NCBI GenBank assembly: GCA_038318895.1
Contig: JBBQCS010000004.1
Location: 1-64,000 of the forward strand
Reading direction: 5' to 3'
From: UBA11222 sp030652895
GTDB taxonomy: Bacteria; Pseudomonadota; Alphaproteobacteria; UBA11222
DNA: 64,000 nucleotides
Both the position numbers and the translations under genes were made by a program. The first letter of the stretch is position 1. Each line of letters begins with the position of its first letter. Of this stretch, positions 9,425-18,420 are shown one piece after another. The notes beneath the pieces are model-generated. The model had not been told where the DNA came from and searched no databases. It worked only from the letters and a program-made list of their open reading frames with translations.

Positions 9425-11608
9425 TTAGTCTCTTTGATCAATTACCGCCAGCCACTCATCTTCTCCGAGTATTTTTATGCCCAGATCCCGCGCCTTTTTC
9501 AGCTTCGACCCCGCATCGGCGCCGGCAATGACAATATCAGTTTTCGCTGACACGGAGCCCGCCACCTTGGCCCCCAGACTTTGGGCGCGCGCCTTTGCTT
9601 CGTCACGCGACATTTTTTCCATGGCGCCCGTAAATACTATGGTCATGCCCGCAACGGGCGACGCTGCGGCCGGTGCAACAAAATCACGCACCGTGACTTC
9701 GTCAAGCAGCGCAGTGATGACTTTGTCATTCTGCGGCTCGGAAAAAAATTCTATCAAGGCCTCCACCAAAGCCGCGCCCACGCCGTCAATAGCCAGCAGA
9801 TCCTGACTGGATTCGCTGTCACGCGTGTACGCCCCCTTCATACCAGCGTGGAAATTTGCAAATGAGTGATAGTTTTTCGCCAGCAGCCGCGCATTGTTCT
9901 GTCCAACATGGCGGATACCCAGCGCATAAATAAATCGCTCTAAATCAATTTCCCGGCGCGCCTCAATCGATGAAATCAGGTTTTCAATTTCCTTAAATGT
10001 ACGCTTTGACTCGTCCAGAATTTTTTTGCGTTTCTTACCCGTCCTTTCCTCTCTTTCTAAGGCGTCATCCTCCCGCTTTTTTAGAAAAGCCTTCTTCACG
10101 TCTTCTATCTTCCGGTTCAGCCGAAAAATATCTGCCGGATTTTTGATAAGATTGGCGTCAAAAAGAAGCTGAACATTTTGTTCGCCCAGCCCTTCTATAT
10201 CGAAGGCGTCACGGCTCACAAAATGGCGCAGCCGTTCTACCGCCTGCGCCGGACAGACGAGTCCGCCCGTACAGCGGCGCACTACATCCTGCTTGCCGGT
10301 CTTTCCGTCTTCCTCACGCACCGCATGGGAGCCGCAAACCGGGCAGATGACAGGAAACACGAATGGAACTGAGTCAGCCGTGCGCTTGTCCAGCACCACC
10401 TCGACAATTTGGGGGATAACATCACCGGCGCGCCGCACAAGCACTGTGTCACCGATACGCGCATCCTTGCGTTTGATTTCGTCTTCGTTGTGCAAGGTTG
10501 CGTTGGACACCACGACGCCGCCAACCGTCACTGGCCGCAATTTCGCGACAGGCGTCAATGCGCCGGTGCGGCCAACCTGAATTTCAATTGCTTCCAGCAC
10601 TGTCTGCGCAAGTTCGGCGGGAAATTTATGTGCAATCGCCCAGCGCGGTGAATTCGTACGAAAGCCCAGCCGCTCCTGCAAATCCAGCCGGTCTATTTTG
10701 TAGACCACCCCGTCAATATCATAACCAAGCGTCGCGCGCTCTTGCTCAAACTGTTTATAGGCAGCAAGCATTTCATCCAGATCTTTACACCGCTGCATTG
10801 CCGGATTGGTTGGCAGCCCCCAGTCCTTAAACTTGTTTATCACCCCCATTTGTGTATCCGCAGGAAGCACGCTTATTTCGCCCCACGCATATGCGAAAAA
10901 CCGTAACGGCCGCTGCGCAGTAATTGCAGGATCAAGCTGGCGTAGCGACCCGGCCGCAGCATTGCGCGGATTCATAAACACGGGCTTGCCTTGCGCTTCC
11001 TGGCGCCGGTTAAGCTCCGCAAATTCATTATGTGAAATGTACACTTCGCCGCGCACATCGATCACGCGCGGCAGATCACCGCCCTTTAGAGCAAGCGGAA
11101 TATCATGCAGGGTGCGCAAATTTTCGGAGATATTTTCACCTGTAAAACCGTCGCCACGCGTGGCCCCAGACACAAATATGCCATCCTCATAGCGCAGCGT
11201 GGCGGAAACCCCGTCGATCTTTGGTTCCGCCGAAAAATGCAGCGGTTCGTCCGGGTCAAGCCCCAGAAATTTACGTATGCTGATACAAAAATCAGCAACA
11301 TCCCCATCGCTGAACGCATTATTGAGAGACAGCATAGGGCGCGCGTGGGTGCTTTTCTCAAAGCCGTCAAGCACCGCCCCCCCAACCCGCAAACTGGGGC
11401 TGTCGGCACGTTGCAAATGAGGAAAACGGGCCTCGATGGCCGTATTACGCTGGCGTAACGCATCATATTCGGAATCGGAAATAACCGGCGCGTCGCGCTG
11501 GTGATAATGTGCGTCATGCAGTGCTATTTCTTGCGCCAGCCGCGCCAGCTCGGCCTTTGCCTGCACTTCGCCTAATTCCGCAACCGGAATACTTTCAGCC
11601 CGCGTCAC
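9425..11608 (-). CDS. ligA: NAD-dependent DNA ligase
   Basis: A 727-residue ligase that seals nicks using NAD+. It has domain Ia (NMN-binding HYHQRDAPVISDSEYD, about residues 34-49), the adenylation lysine K130 in EPKIDG, an OB fold, a four-Cys zinc finger (CPVCG, then RRCTGGLVC), the HhH domain and a C-terminal BRCT domain (MTIVFTGAMEK onward). It is about 50 residues longer than the E. coli enzyme (671), mainly because of a highly charged Lys/Glu-rich segment in the HhH domain (about 9990-10110). The start is GTG 11608, overlapping the recN stop as GTGA. Confidence 0.95.
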   Translation of the reverse strand: MTRAESIPVAELGEVQAKAELARLAQEIALHDAHYHQRDAPVISDSEYDALRQRNTAIEARFPHLQRADSPSLRVGGAVLDGFEKSTHARPMLSLNNAFSDGDVADFCISIRKFLGLDPDEPLHFSAEPKIDGVSATLRYEDGIFVSGATRGDGFTGENISENLRTLHDIPLALKGGDLPRVIDVRGEVYISHNEFAELNRRQEAQGKPVFMNPRNAAAGSLRQLDPAITAQRPLRFFAYAWGEISVLPADTQMGVINKFKDWGLPTNPAMQRCKDLDEMLAAYKQFEQERATLGYDIDGVVYKIDRLDLQERLGFRTNSPRWAIAHKFPAELAQTVLEAIEIQVGRTGALTPVAKLRPVTVGGVVVSNATLHNEDEIKRKDARIGDTVLVRRAGDVIPQIVEVVLDKRTADSVPFVFPVICPVCGSHAVREEDGKTGKQDVVRRCTGGLVCPAQAVERLRHFVSRDAFDIEGLGEQNVQLLFDANLIKNPADIFRLNRKIEDVKKAFLKKREDDALEREERTGKKRKKILDESKRTFKEIENLISSIEARREIDLERFIYALGIRHVGQNNARLLAKNYHSFANFHAGMKGAYTRDSESSQDLLAIDGVGAALVEALIEFFSEPQNDKVITALLDEVTVRDFVAPAAASPVAGMTIVFTGAMEKMSRDEAKARAQSLGAKVAGSVSAKTDIVIAGADAGSKLKKARDLGIKILGEDEWLAVIDQRD

Positions 11609-13290
11609 CGGCGTGCCCCTGCCGTCATCAAACTGTCTGCGGCAGCGCGGGCTGCGTCGGTCACCTCCGCCCCTGCCAGCATGCGGGCAATTTCTTCACG
11701 GCGCGCCGTTACGTCCAACACTTCCACTGATGTCGTGGTGGCCGCGCCACCTTTCGAAATGGTACGTTTTTGTACGCGCCAATGGGTTGCGCCGCGCGCG
11801 GCCACCTGTGGAGAATGCGTAACCACCAGTACCTGCGCGCCGGTAGCGAGCCGCGCCAGGCGGTCGCCAATGGCGTCCGCCACCGCACCACCCACCGCAC
11901 TGTCCACCTCGTCGAACACCATCGCCCGGCCATTGGCGGATTTGGCAAGCACCATGCGCAACGCCAGCATGAATCGTGACAACTCGCCGCCCGATGCAAT
12001 CTTGATCAGCGCCCCCGGATCAGCGCCCGGGTTCGTCGCCACCTGAAATTCCACCCGATCGGTACCGTCCGCGCCGCGCTCCGTTCCGCCAAGCGGGCTG
12101 ATGGCGGTTTTGAAGATTGCCTTGTCGAGCTTTAGCGGCGCGAGTTCCTTTTTTACGGCCCTGTCGAGACGCACCGCACATTCGGTTCGCGCCGCGTGCA
12201 GGCGTGCCGCGAGGGCGTCATAGGCCGCAAGACTGGCCGCATGCTGTTTCTCCAGTTCCTCGAGGCGTGAGGTTCCCGCATCAATCAAACCCAATTCCCC
12301 TGCAATCCGCGCCTGCAAATCCGGCAATGCATCTACTGTCACATGATGCTTGCGCGCTGCCGCCCGCAACGCAAACAGCCGCGCCTCGGACGTTTCCAGC
12401 TGATCTGGATTAAATTCCATATTTGAAAGCGCCAGTTCCAATTGCGCGCGGGCCTCCATTGCATCCGACGTGGCGCTGGCGAGCGCGCCAAGTGCGGCGT
12501 CAAGCCGCCCAACCGATGTATCCGCAATACGTTCCAGGCGGCGCAACGCAGAGGATAATAAGGCTTCCGCGCCGCGCCCATGACCGCCAAGATCCTCAAG
12601 CGCCGCATTCATTTCTTGCGTAAGCTTTTCGGAAGACATCATCAGCGTGCGCGCTGCGGCGAGTTCCACCTCCTCACCGGTTTTGGGGGCAAGCATTTCC
12701 AGCTCGTTGAGTACATGGCGCAGATAGTCTTCTTCTATTTGCGCCTTTTCCAGGTCCGTGCGCGCCTGAGACAGCGCCGCACCCGACTGCTGCATTTCGC
12801 GATGTGCGGCACGGCACCGCGCCAGATCAGCCCCCAAGTCCCCAAAGGCGTCCAGTAACGCGCGATGCCCACTGGTGTTCAGCAACCCGCGATCATCATT
12901 TTGACCATGCACTTCGATCAGCAGATCGCCAACCGTGCGCAGCAGCCCGATGCTGATCGCCTGGTCATTCACGAACGCACGGCTGCGGCCGTCCGCGCCA
13001 ATTACACGGCGCAGAATAATCCCGTCCGTTGCATCAATGCCCTGATCCGTCAGAAGACTTATCGCGGGATGCGCTGGGGGCACTGAAAATTCAGCGCTGG
13101 CAATAGCCTGATCACACCCCTTGCGGACCATGGCGCTGTCGGCGCGCGCGCCGGTCGCCAGACCAAGCGCATCCAGCAGGATGGATTTTCCAGCACCCGT
13201 TTCACCGGTCAACACCGTTAGGCCCGGCCCGATTTGCAGATCCAGCCGGTCAATTAAAACCAGATTGCGTATCGAAATGCCGGCCAGCAT
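11605..13290 (-). CDS. recN: DNA repair protein RecN (SMC-like ATPase)
   Basis: A 561-residue RecN, an SMC-family ATPase that helps hold broken DNA for recombinational repair. The N-terminal ATP-binding loop GETGAGKSILLDALGLATG lies at about residues 30-48. A long Ala/Glu-rich coiled-coil middle spans about 150-370. The C-terminal half has the ABC signature SGGELSRFMLALRMVLA and a Walker B-like VFDEVDSAVGG. The length is standard. It sits between bamD (30-base gap) and ligA (GTGA overlap). No LexA-type SOS box was identified nearby. Confidence 0.94.
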   Translation of the reverse strand: MLAGISIRNLVLIDRLDLQIGPGLTVLTGETGAGKSILLDALGLATGARADSAMVRKGCDQAIASAEFSVPPAHPAISLLTDQGIDATDGIILRRVIGADGRSRAFVNDQAISIGLLRTVGDLLIEVHGQNDDRGLLNTSGHRALLDAFGDLGADLARCRAAHREMQQSGAALSQARTDLEKAQIEEDYLRHVLNELEMLAPKTGEEVELAAARTLMMSSEKLTQEMNAALEDLGGHGRGAEALLSSALRRLERIADTSVGRLDAALGALASATSDAMEARAQLELALSNMEFNPDQLETSEARLFALRAAARKHHVTVDALPDLQARIAGELGLIDAGTSRLEELEKQHAASLAAYDALAARLHAARTECAVRLDRAVKKELAPLKLDKAIFKTAISPLGGTERGADGTDRVEFQVATNPGADPGALIKIASGGELSRFMLALRMVLAKSANGRAMVFDEVDSAVGGAVADAIGDRLARLATGAQVLVVTHSPQVAARGATHWRVQKRTISKGGAATTTSVEVLDVTARREEIARMLAGAEVTDAARAAADSLMTAGARR

Positions 13291-13320
13291 TTATTCAATC
13301 TCTCTGGATGATATCTTGAA

Positions 13321-14172
13321 TCAGCTGATCCCGCTAAAGGCTTTGCTGATCCATGATTTTTTGTTCTCTGCGGGGCGCACATGCTTGCCCGTAAGCAACG
13401 CATAGCTGTCCTGGTACCAGTCGCTGCCCGGATAATTATACCCCAATACTGCGGCGGCTGATTGCGCCTCATCAATAATACCCAACGCCACATAGCTTTC
13501 AGTTAAACGATGCAGCGCCTCTGGTAGATGGGTGGTGGTCTGATAATATTCCACCACTGTGCGGAAACGATTGATGGCCGCAAGATATTCGCCCTGCTTA
13601 AGATAGTAACGGCCAATCTCCATCTCTTTTCCGGCAAGATGGTCATTTGTTAAATCAATTTTCAGGCGCGCGTCGCGGGCGTAATCGGTGGTGGGAAAGC
13701 GGCGCACGACTTCTGATAGCGACCTCAAAGCTTCGGCGGTAACTTTCTGATCACGCCCAACGTCAGAAATTTGCTCGTAATAGCAAATCGCTATCAGGTA
13801 ATAGGCGTAAACGACGTCACGGTTACCAGGATGCAATGACATGAAACGCTGCGCGGCGAGGATCGCCTTGTCATATTCATTTATCTGATAATTTGAATAA
13901 GCCGCCATCAGCATGGAACGGCGCGCCCACACCGAATAGGGGTGCTGGCGCTCCACTTCATCAAACTGTTCCGCAGCCTGGAAGTAGCGTCCCTTTTGCA
14001 ATTCTTTCAACGCAGTATTGTATATCTCTTCTACCGGACGTTCGAAATATTTGACATCTTTGGCGCCCATGCCGGCACAGCCAGTAACCGCAAGCGCCAT
14101 ACCCATAACCGCCACCAAGCCCAAAATGCGGGCTTTTAGGCTGCTAAAAGCCACGTTCACTCTAATTTTCAT
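13321..14172 (-). CDS. bamD: Outer-membrane assembly lipoprotein BamD (ComL)
   Basis: A 283-residue lipoprotein of the BAM complex that inserts beta-barrel proteins into the outer membrane. The signal peptide ends in a lipobox around AVTGCAG with Cys32 as the lipidated residue. The mature part consists of TPR-like helices (YFQAAEQFDEVERQHPYS, AILAAQRFMSLHPGN). It lies between lpxC and recN, the usual alphaproteobacterial order. The start is ATG 14172 with AGGG a few bases upstream. The 119-base gap from lpxC shows no clear promoter. Confidence 0.92.
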   Translation of the reverse strand: MKIRVNVAFSSLKARILGLVAVMGMALAVTGCAGMGAKDVKYFERPVEEIYNTALKELQKGRYFQAAEQFDEVERQHPYSVWARRSMLMAAYSNYQINEYDKAILAAQRFMSLHPGNRDVVYAYYLIAICYYEQISDVGRDQKVTAEALRSLSEVVRRFPTTDYARDARLKIDLTNDHLAGKEMEIGRYYLKQGEYLAAINRFRTVVEYYQTTTHLPEALHRLTESYVALGIIDEAQSAAAVLGYNYPGSDWYQDSYALLTGKHVRPAENKKSWISKAFSGIS

Positions 14173-14291
14173 ATGCCCTGTCTCAGCAATAGCGTGTAAT
14201 CCAGACTCTGTTTAGCGCATCTGACGCGCGAGCGCCAATAATGCGTAAGAGGCATTTTAGAAGAAAATGAATAAAGCCGGGAATACCAGAA

Positions 14292-15302
14292 TTATCCGCG
14301 CGCGGCGCGGCGGACTTTCGGCAGCGCGACTACCGGCGCCTGGCGCGGAGCGCCCATCGGCCCTTCGCAATATTCCCAGGCTTGCGGTTTATTGAACAAG
14401 GCCTGTAACAATTTGTTATTCAGCCCATGACCCGCGCGTACGCCTTCAAAGCGGCCCATAATCGGCGCACCCGCCAGATAAAGATCGCCGATCGCATCCA
14501 ATATTTTATGACGGACAAATTCATCGGGGAAACGCAATCCCCCATCATTCAGAATTTGGTCCCCGTCCAGCACGATCGCGTTTTGCAACGTGCCGCCACG
14601 CGCGAGGCCCAGGGACTTCAGATGTTCGACCTCATGCAAAAAGCCGAAAGTCCGCGAAGACGCGATTTCACTTTTGAAACTGCCGGGAGCCGCCTCGAAA
14701 GAATAGGACTGGCGGCCGATAACCGTACCAGGAAAATCGATTTCAAAATCCAGTGCGCAGCCATCATACACAGACAGGCTCGCCTGTTTGCCATCTTCTT
14801 CCACGCGGACGGTTTCAAGAATACGGATATACCGGCGGCGCTCCGAAAGCCGCACAATCCCTGCGCATTCGAGCAGCATGACAAAGGGCGCTGCGCTGCC
14901 ATCAAGCACAGGCAATTCCGGGCCGTCCAGGTCAACCAGCGCATTATCTATGCCGCAACCGGAAAACGCCGACATCAAATGTTCAACGGTCGCGACAGAA
15001 ACGCCCGCTGCGTTACTCAAAGTGCTGCCGAGCTGGGTGCTGCTTATATTATCGTAACGCGCCTGCACACATATATCCTGTGCGCTAAGCCCGTCCGTTT
15101 CGCGTAAATCGACGCGGCGAAATACGATGCCGCTACCCGCCTCGGCTGGATAAACTGTGAAACGGACCTGCTGCCCCGAATGCAGGCCAACGCCCGCACA
15201 TCCTATGCGGTTACGCAAAGTAGTTTGAAACACCTCCGCCCCGCTAGGCCTCTGGCTACGCAAGACCGGAAAATCTAATGCGCCACGCCGTCCGTCACTC
15301 AC
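14292..15302 (-). CDS. lpxC: UDP-3-O-acyl-N-acetylglucosamine deacetylase
   Basis: A 336-residue zinc deacetylase catalysing the committed step of lipid A synthesis. Zinc ligands are visible in VEHLMSAFSG (His) and HKILDAIGDLYL (His and Asp), with the catalytic His in GHGLNNKLL. The N-terminus (TTLRNRIGCAGVGLHSG) is the conserved family opening. The start is GTG 15302, supported by GGAG six bases upstream. The C-terminal Arg-rich tail is typical for alphaproteobacteria. It is separated from ftsZ by 237 bases that hold a hairpin and a tandem repeat, so it may have its own promoter. Confidence 0.95.
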   Translation of the reverse strand: MSDGRRGALDFPVLRSQRPSGAEVFQTTLRNRIGCAGVGLHSGQQVRFTVYPAEAGSGIVFRRVDLRETDGLSAQDICVQARYDNISSTQLGSTLSNAAGVSVATVEHLMSAFSGCGIDNALVDLDGPELPVLDGSAAPFVMLLECAGIVRLSERRRYIRILETVRVEEDGKQASLSVYDGCALDFEIDFPGTVIGRQSYSFEAAPGSFKSEIASSRTFGFLHEVEHLKSLGLARGGTLQNAIVLDGDQILNDGGLRFPDEFVRHKILDAIGDLYLAGAPIMGRFEGVRAGHGLNNKLLQALFNKPQAWEYCEGPMGAPRQAPVVALPKVRRAARG

Positions 15303-15325
15303 TCTGTGCTCCAGTTCAACTTACC

Positions 15326-15347
15326 TATGCGCAACAAATATGCGCAA
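15326..15347 (-). repeat. Tandem 9-bp repeat upstream of lpxC
   Basis: Two perfect copies of TTGCGCATA (lpxC strand) are separated by four bases, a 13-base period, about 25 bases before the lpxC GTG. Each copy contains the palindrome TGCGCA. The position suits an operator or mRNA-leader element. No known regulator motif was recognised. Confidence 0.45.
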
Positions 15348-15490
15348 GCCCTCTATACTTAGATCCGATAGATACCAAAAAACGAATCAACAGCAGGGAA
15401 TGTATTGCATAGGTACCAATCACCTCTTAAGACGACAAATCACTCTTTATTACTCTTTGTTACAGAAATAATAAGCACACAATCCACACG

Positions 15491-15527
15491 TTACAGTCAT
15501 TCCGGACAGTATCCGGGATGACCGTAA
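15491..15527 (-). terminator. Hairpin between ftsZ and lpxC
   Basis: Just after the ftsZ stop lies a stem of GTCATCCCGGA and TCCGGAATGAC with a five-base loop, containing one G-U pair. It extends outward by four more pairs (GTAA/TTAC) across one mismatch. No U-run follows, so it is not a classic intrinsic terminator. It may stabilise the ftsZ mRNA end or aid factor-dependent termination. Confidence 0.4.
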
Positions 15528-15539
15528 TTACCGGGCAGT

Positions 15540-17096
15540 TTAGTTTGCGGTCCGGCGTAAAAAGGCCGGGATATCCAACTCGCTTGTATTAGCCGCGGTC
15601 ACACCTGGTTTCCCGGCGGGTTCACTACGCGAGCCCCCCTTATCCTGAACGGATGTATTTGATCGCACCGCGGCACCCTGACTTGGACCACGCGCGGCTG
15701 CCGTGTCCCCACGAGCGGCCGCTTTGCGGCCAAATAATCCCATCCGGACCAGCAGACTTGGGGGCTGGCGGCCTGCCGCTTCCTTGCGTTGCGGCGCGGG
15801 TGTATCGCGGGTCGCGACTATTGGAGGCCGTGCCGCCGGCTGGGCGGCGCGTGGACTAATAAAGGCGTCGGCAGCCATAATTTTGCCAAGGGAGTCAACC
15901 GGATCGGAGGCCCCAACGGACAACGGAATCGGGTCCATATCCTCCAAACCCTCATCGATAATCAAAATGGGCTCGGCCTGCATCGGCGTTACACTGACTT
16001 GCTCAGGCGCCGCCTGTGATGCGGCAATGTCAAGACTTGGCAACGCCGGCTGTTCCGACGGGGCCACAACAGCCGGACCAACTTGCTTCACTTTTTCCAA
16101 CACCTCTGGCGCCGGCTGATTTTGCGCTTTGTCACTGCGCACTCCTGTCGCCACAACAGAGACCCGCATCTTACCTTCCAGCGTCGGGTCGAATGTCGAT
16201 CCCACGATGATATTGGCGTCGGGATCTACTTCTGCGCGGACCCGGTTTGCCGCTTCGTCAACCTCATAAAGCGTCAGATCGGAGCCGCCGATAATGTTGA
16301 TCAGCACACCTTTCGCACCCGTCATCGACACATCTTCAAGCAGCGGATTGGAAATCGCCGCTTCGGCCGCATCGTTCGCACGGGTTTCGCCAGACGCTTC
16401 GCCTGTGCCCATCATCGCCGTACCCGCCCCGCCCATGACGGCGCGCACATCCGCAAAATCCAGATTGATCAAGCCTGGCGCCACCATCAGATCGGTGATA
16501 CCGCCCACGCCGGAAAACAGAACCTGATCAGCCATGGCAAACGCCTCGGCAAACGTCGTTTTGGCGTTCGCCACCCGGAACAGATTCTGATTTGGGATGA
16601 CCAGCAGAGTATCAACATACTTCTCCAGTTCCGCCAATCCCTGTTCAGCAATACGCATACGCCGTGTGCCTTCGAACTGAAATGGCTTGGTGACCACGGC
16701 CACCGTCAGGATGCCCATTTCGCGTGCAGCCTTTGCGATAACCGGCGCGGCGCCAGTACCCGTTCCACCGCCCATGCCCGCAGTAACGAACACCATGTGC
16801 GCGCCAGACAGGTGATCGCATATTTCCTGCATGGCTTCTTCGGCCGCGGTGCACCCAACCTCGGGGTGCGACCCCGCACCCAGCCCCTGTGTGGCGCTTT
16901 CACCCATCTGGATGCGCCGTTGCGCCTTGGATTGCGACAAGGCCTGCGCGTCGGTGTTGGCCACCACGAACTCGACGCCCTCCAGCCCGCTCTCGATCAT
17001 ATTGTTGACCGCATTGCCGCCTGCGCCACCGACGCCGAAAACCGTAATGCGTGGCTTTAATTCATACATCTCTGGAACACTGAGATTTATCGTCAT
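15540..17096 (-). CDS. ftsZ: Cell division protein FtsZ
   Basis: The tubulin-like GTPase that forms the division ring. The N-terminal GTPase core has GVGGAGGNAVNNM (about residues 21-33), the tubulin signature GGGTGTGAAPV and the catalytic T7 loop NLDFADVRAVM. A long variable linker (about residues 320-500, rich in Ala, Pro and Gln) leads to the conserved C-terminal peptide DIPAFLRR that binds FtsA and other partners. At 518 residues it is longer than E. coli FtsZ (383), as is usual for alphaproteobacteria. The start is ATG 17096 with AGGAG eight bases upstream; a 60-base gap separates it from ftsA. Confidence 0.97.
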   Translation of the reverse strand: MTINLSVPEMYELKPRITVFGVGGAGGNAVNNMIESGLEGVEFVVANTDAQALSQSKAQRRIQMGESATQGLGAGSHPEVGCTAAEEAMQEICDHLSGAHMVFVTAGMGGGTGTGAAPVIAKAAREMGILTVAVVTKPFQFEGTRRMRIAEQGLAELEKYVDTLLVIPNQNLFRVANAKTTFAEAFAMADQVLFSGVGGITDLMVAPGLINLDFADVRAVMGGAGTAMMGTGEASGETRANDAAEAAISNPLLEDVSMTGAKGVLINIIGGSDLTLYEVDEAANRVRAEVDPDANIIVGSTFDPTLEGKMRVSVVATGVRSDKAQNQPAPEVLEKVKQVGPAVVAPSEQPALPSLDIAASQAAPEQVSVTPMQAEPILIIDEGLEDMDPIPLSVGASDPVDSLGKIMAADAFISPRAAQPAARPPIVATRDTPAPQRKEAAGRQPPSLLVRMGLFGRKAAARGDTAAARGPSQGAAVRSNTSVQDKGGSRSEPAGKPGVTAANTSELDIPAFLRRTAN

Positions 17097-17156
17097 GTTT
17101 TGCTCTCCTACGGCTTACGCTAGATTTCACCGGCAGGCCCGTACCTGCGGTACACG

Positions 17157-18419
17157 TTAAAAATTCTCCCGCAACCATTGTCCGATCCGGGCGACCCGCC
17201 CGGCCGGAATTGCAGGTCCTGCGACTCCCATTGCGTCACCGGTTTCCAGCGGACCGCTCATCGCGAACCCGATCAAACCGGCAACCGTGGAATATTCCGG
17301 CCCTTGTGAAGCGTCCGGCAGGCCACGCAGCCGGATAGGCCGTCCCAGCCTTGTCTGGCTGTTAAGTATTTCCGCTGCCAACTCGCGCACGCCGGCGAGT
17401 TGGCTCGCTCCGCCCGTCAGTACGACGCGGCGTCCAGCAATCTCCTGCAACCCGCTTGCCGCCAGACGTTCGCGCACCAGCTCAAAGGTTTCTTCCAGCC
17501 GCGGCTGAATTATTCCGTTCAGAATTGAGCGCGGCACATGATTGGCTGTCTCGCGGTCTTCCTCGCCAAGACGCGGCACGTCGATCATATCGCGTTCATC
17601 AGATGGACTGACTGTTGCGCTGCCATAGAGCGCCTTTACGCGCTCTGCGGTCGCATGACTCGTGGACAGGCCGAGCGCTATATCATTGGTAACATGAATA
17701 CCGCCGGTCGGCACGATATCGAGATGCATCATATTACCGCCTGCAAAAACCGATAGTGTGGTGAGCCCGCCCCCCATATCGATGCAGGTGACACCTAATT
17801 CGGTCTCGTCCTCAACCAGACAGGCAAGGCCGCTGGCATAAGGCGACGCAACAAGGACGGCTACTTCCAGATGGCAACGCTCAATACATAGGGCCAGATT
17901 GCGAATGGGTCCCGGCGCCGCAGTTACGAAATGCAAATTCGTCCCCAACCGGTCGCCAAACATGCCGCGCGGGTCAGAGATGCCCTTGTGACCGTCCAGC
18001 GAGTAGCCAATGGGGATTGCGTGAATCAGCTCACCTTCCAGATCATTGACCCGGGCCTGGCCCTGCCGGAGAACTTTTTTTACGTCCTGCTCGCGCACTT
18101 CGGGGGTCGGCACTGCAATTTCAGCGCTGATCATATGGCTGGCGGGCTGGCCACAGCTAAGGTTGACAATCACTTTGCGCACCGTTTCACGCGCCATGCG
18201 TTCAGCCATTTCAACGGCGGCGCTGATGGAACGCTCCGCATCCGCCATGTTGACGATAGCCCCGGCCTTGACGCCGCGGCTCTCATGGTGCCCCACCCCC
18301 AGGATACGCGGACGCGGCGCATGAACAGAGCGGTCGGATTCAACGCGCGCGATAAAACAACTTACCTGCGACGTACCGATATCCAGTCCTGCGATAATCC
18401 CGTTGCGTGCCGGCTGCAT
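17157..18419 (-). CDS. ftsA: Cell division protein FtsA
   Basis: An actin-like ATPase of about 420 residues that tethers FtsZ to the membrane. The phosphate-1 loop GLDIGTSQVSCFIA is at the N-terminus. DMGGGLTTLSVF and VVLTGGASQLAGV are the phosphate-2 and adenosine motifs. The C-terminus (ARIGQWLRENF) is an amphipathic membrane-targeting helix. ATG 18419, one base after the ftsQ stop, is the likely start. An in-frame upstream start at 18467 would overlap ftsQ by 47 bases and add residues unlike the family. Confidence 0.95.
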   Translation of the reverse strand: MQPARNGIIAGLDIGTSQVSCFIARVESDRSVHAPRPRILGVGHHESRGVKAGAIVNMADAERSISAAVEMAERMARETVRKVIVNLSCGQPASHMISAEIAVPTPEVREQDVKKVLRQGQARVNDLEGELIHAIPIGYSLDGHKGISDPRGMFGDRLGTNLHFVTAAPGPIRNLALCIERCHLEVAVLVASPYASGLACLVEDETELGVTCIDMGGGLTTLSVFAGGNMMHLDIVPTGGIHVTNDIALGLSTSHATAERVKALYGSATVSPSDERDMIDVPRLGEEDRETANHVPRSILNGIIQPRLEETFELVRERLAASGLQEIAGRRVVLTGGASQLAGVRELAAEILNSQTRLGRPIRLRGLPDASQGPEYSTVAGLIGFAMSGPLETGDAMGVAGPAIPAGRVARIGQWLRENF

Positions 18420-18420
18420 G

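Noticed and set aside
16083..17060. Plus-strand frame of 325 residues
   Set aside because: It is antisense to the conserved GTPase region of ftsZ, with a His/Arg-rich translation and no recognisable domain.
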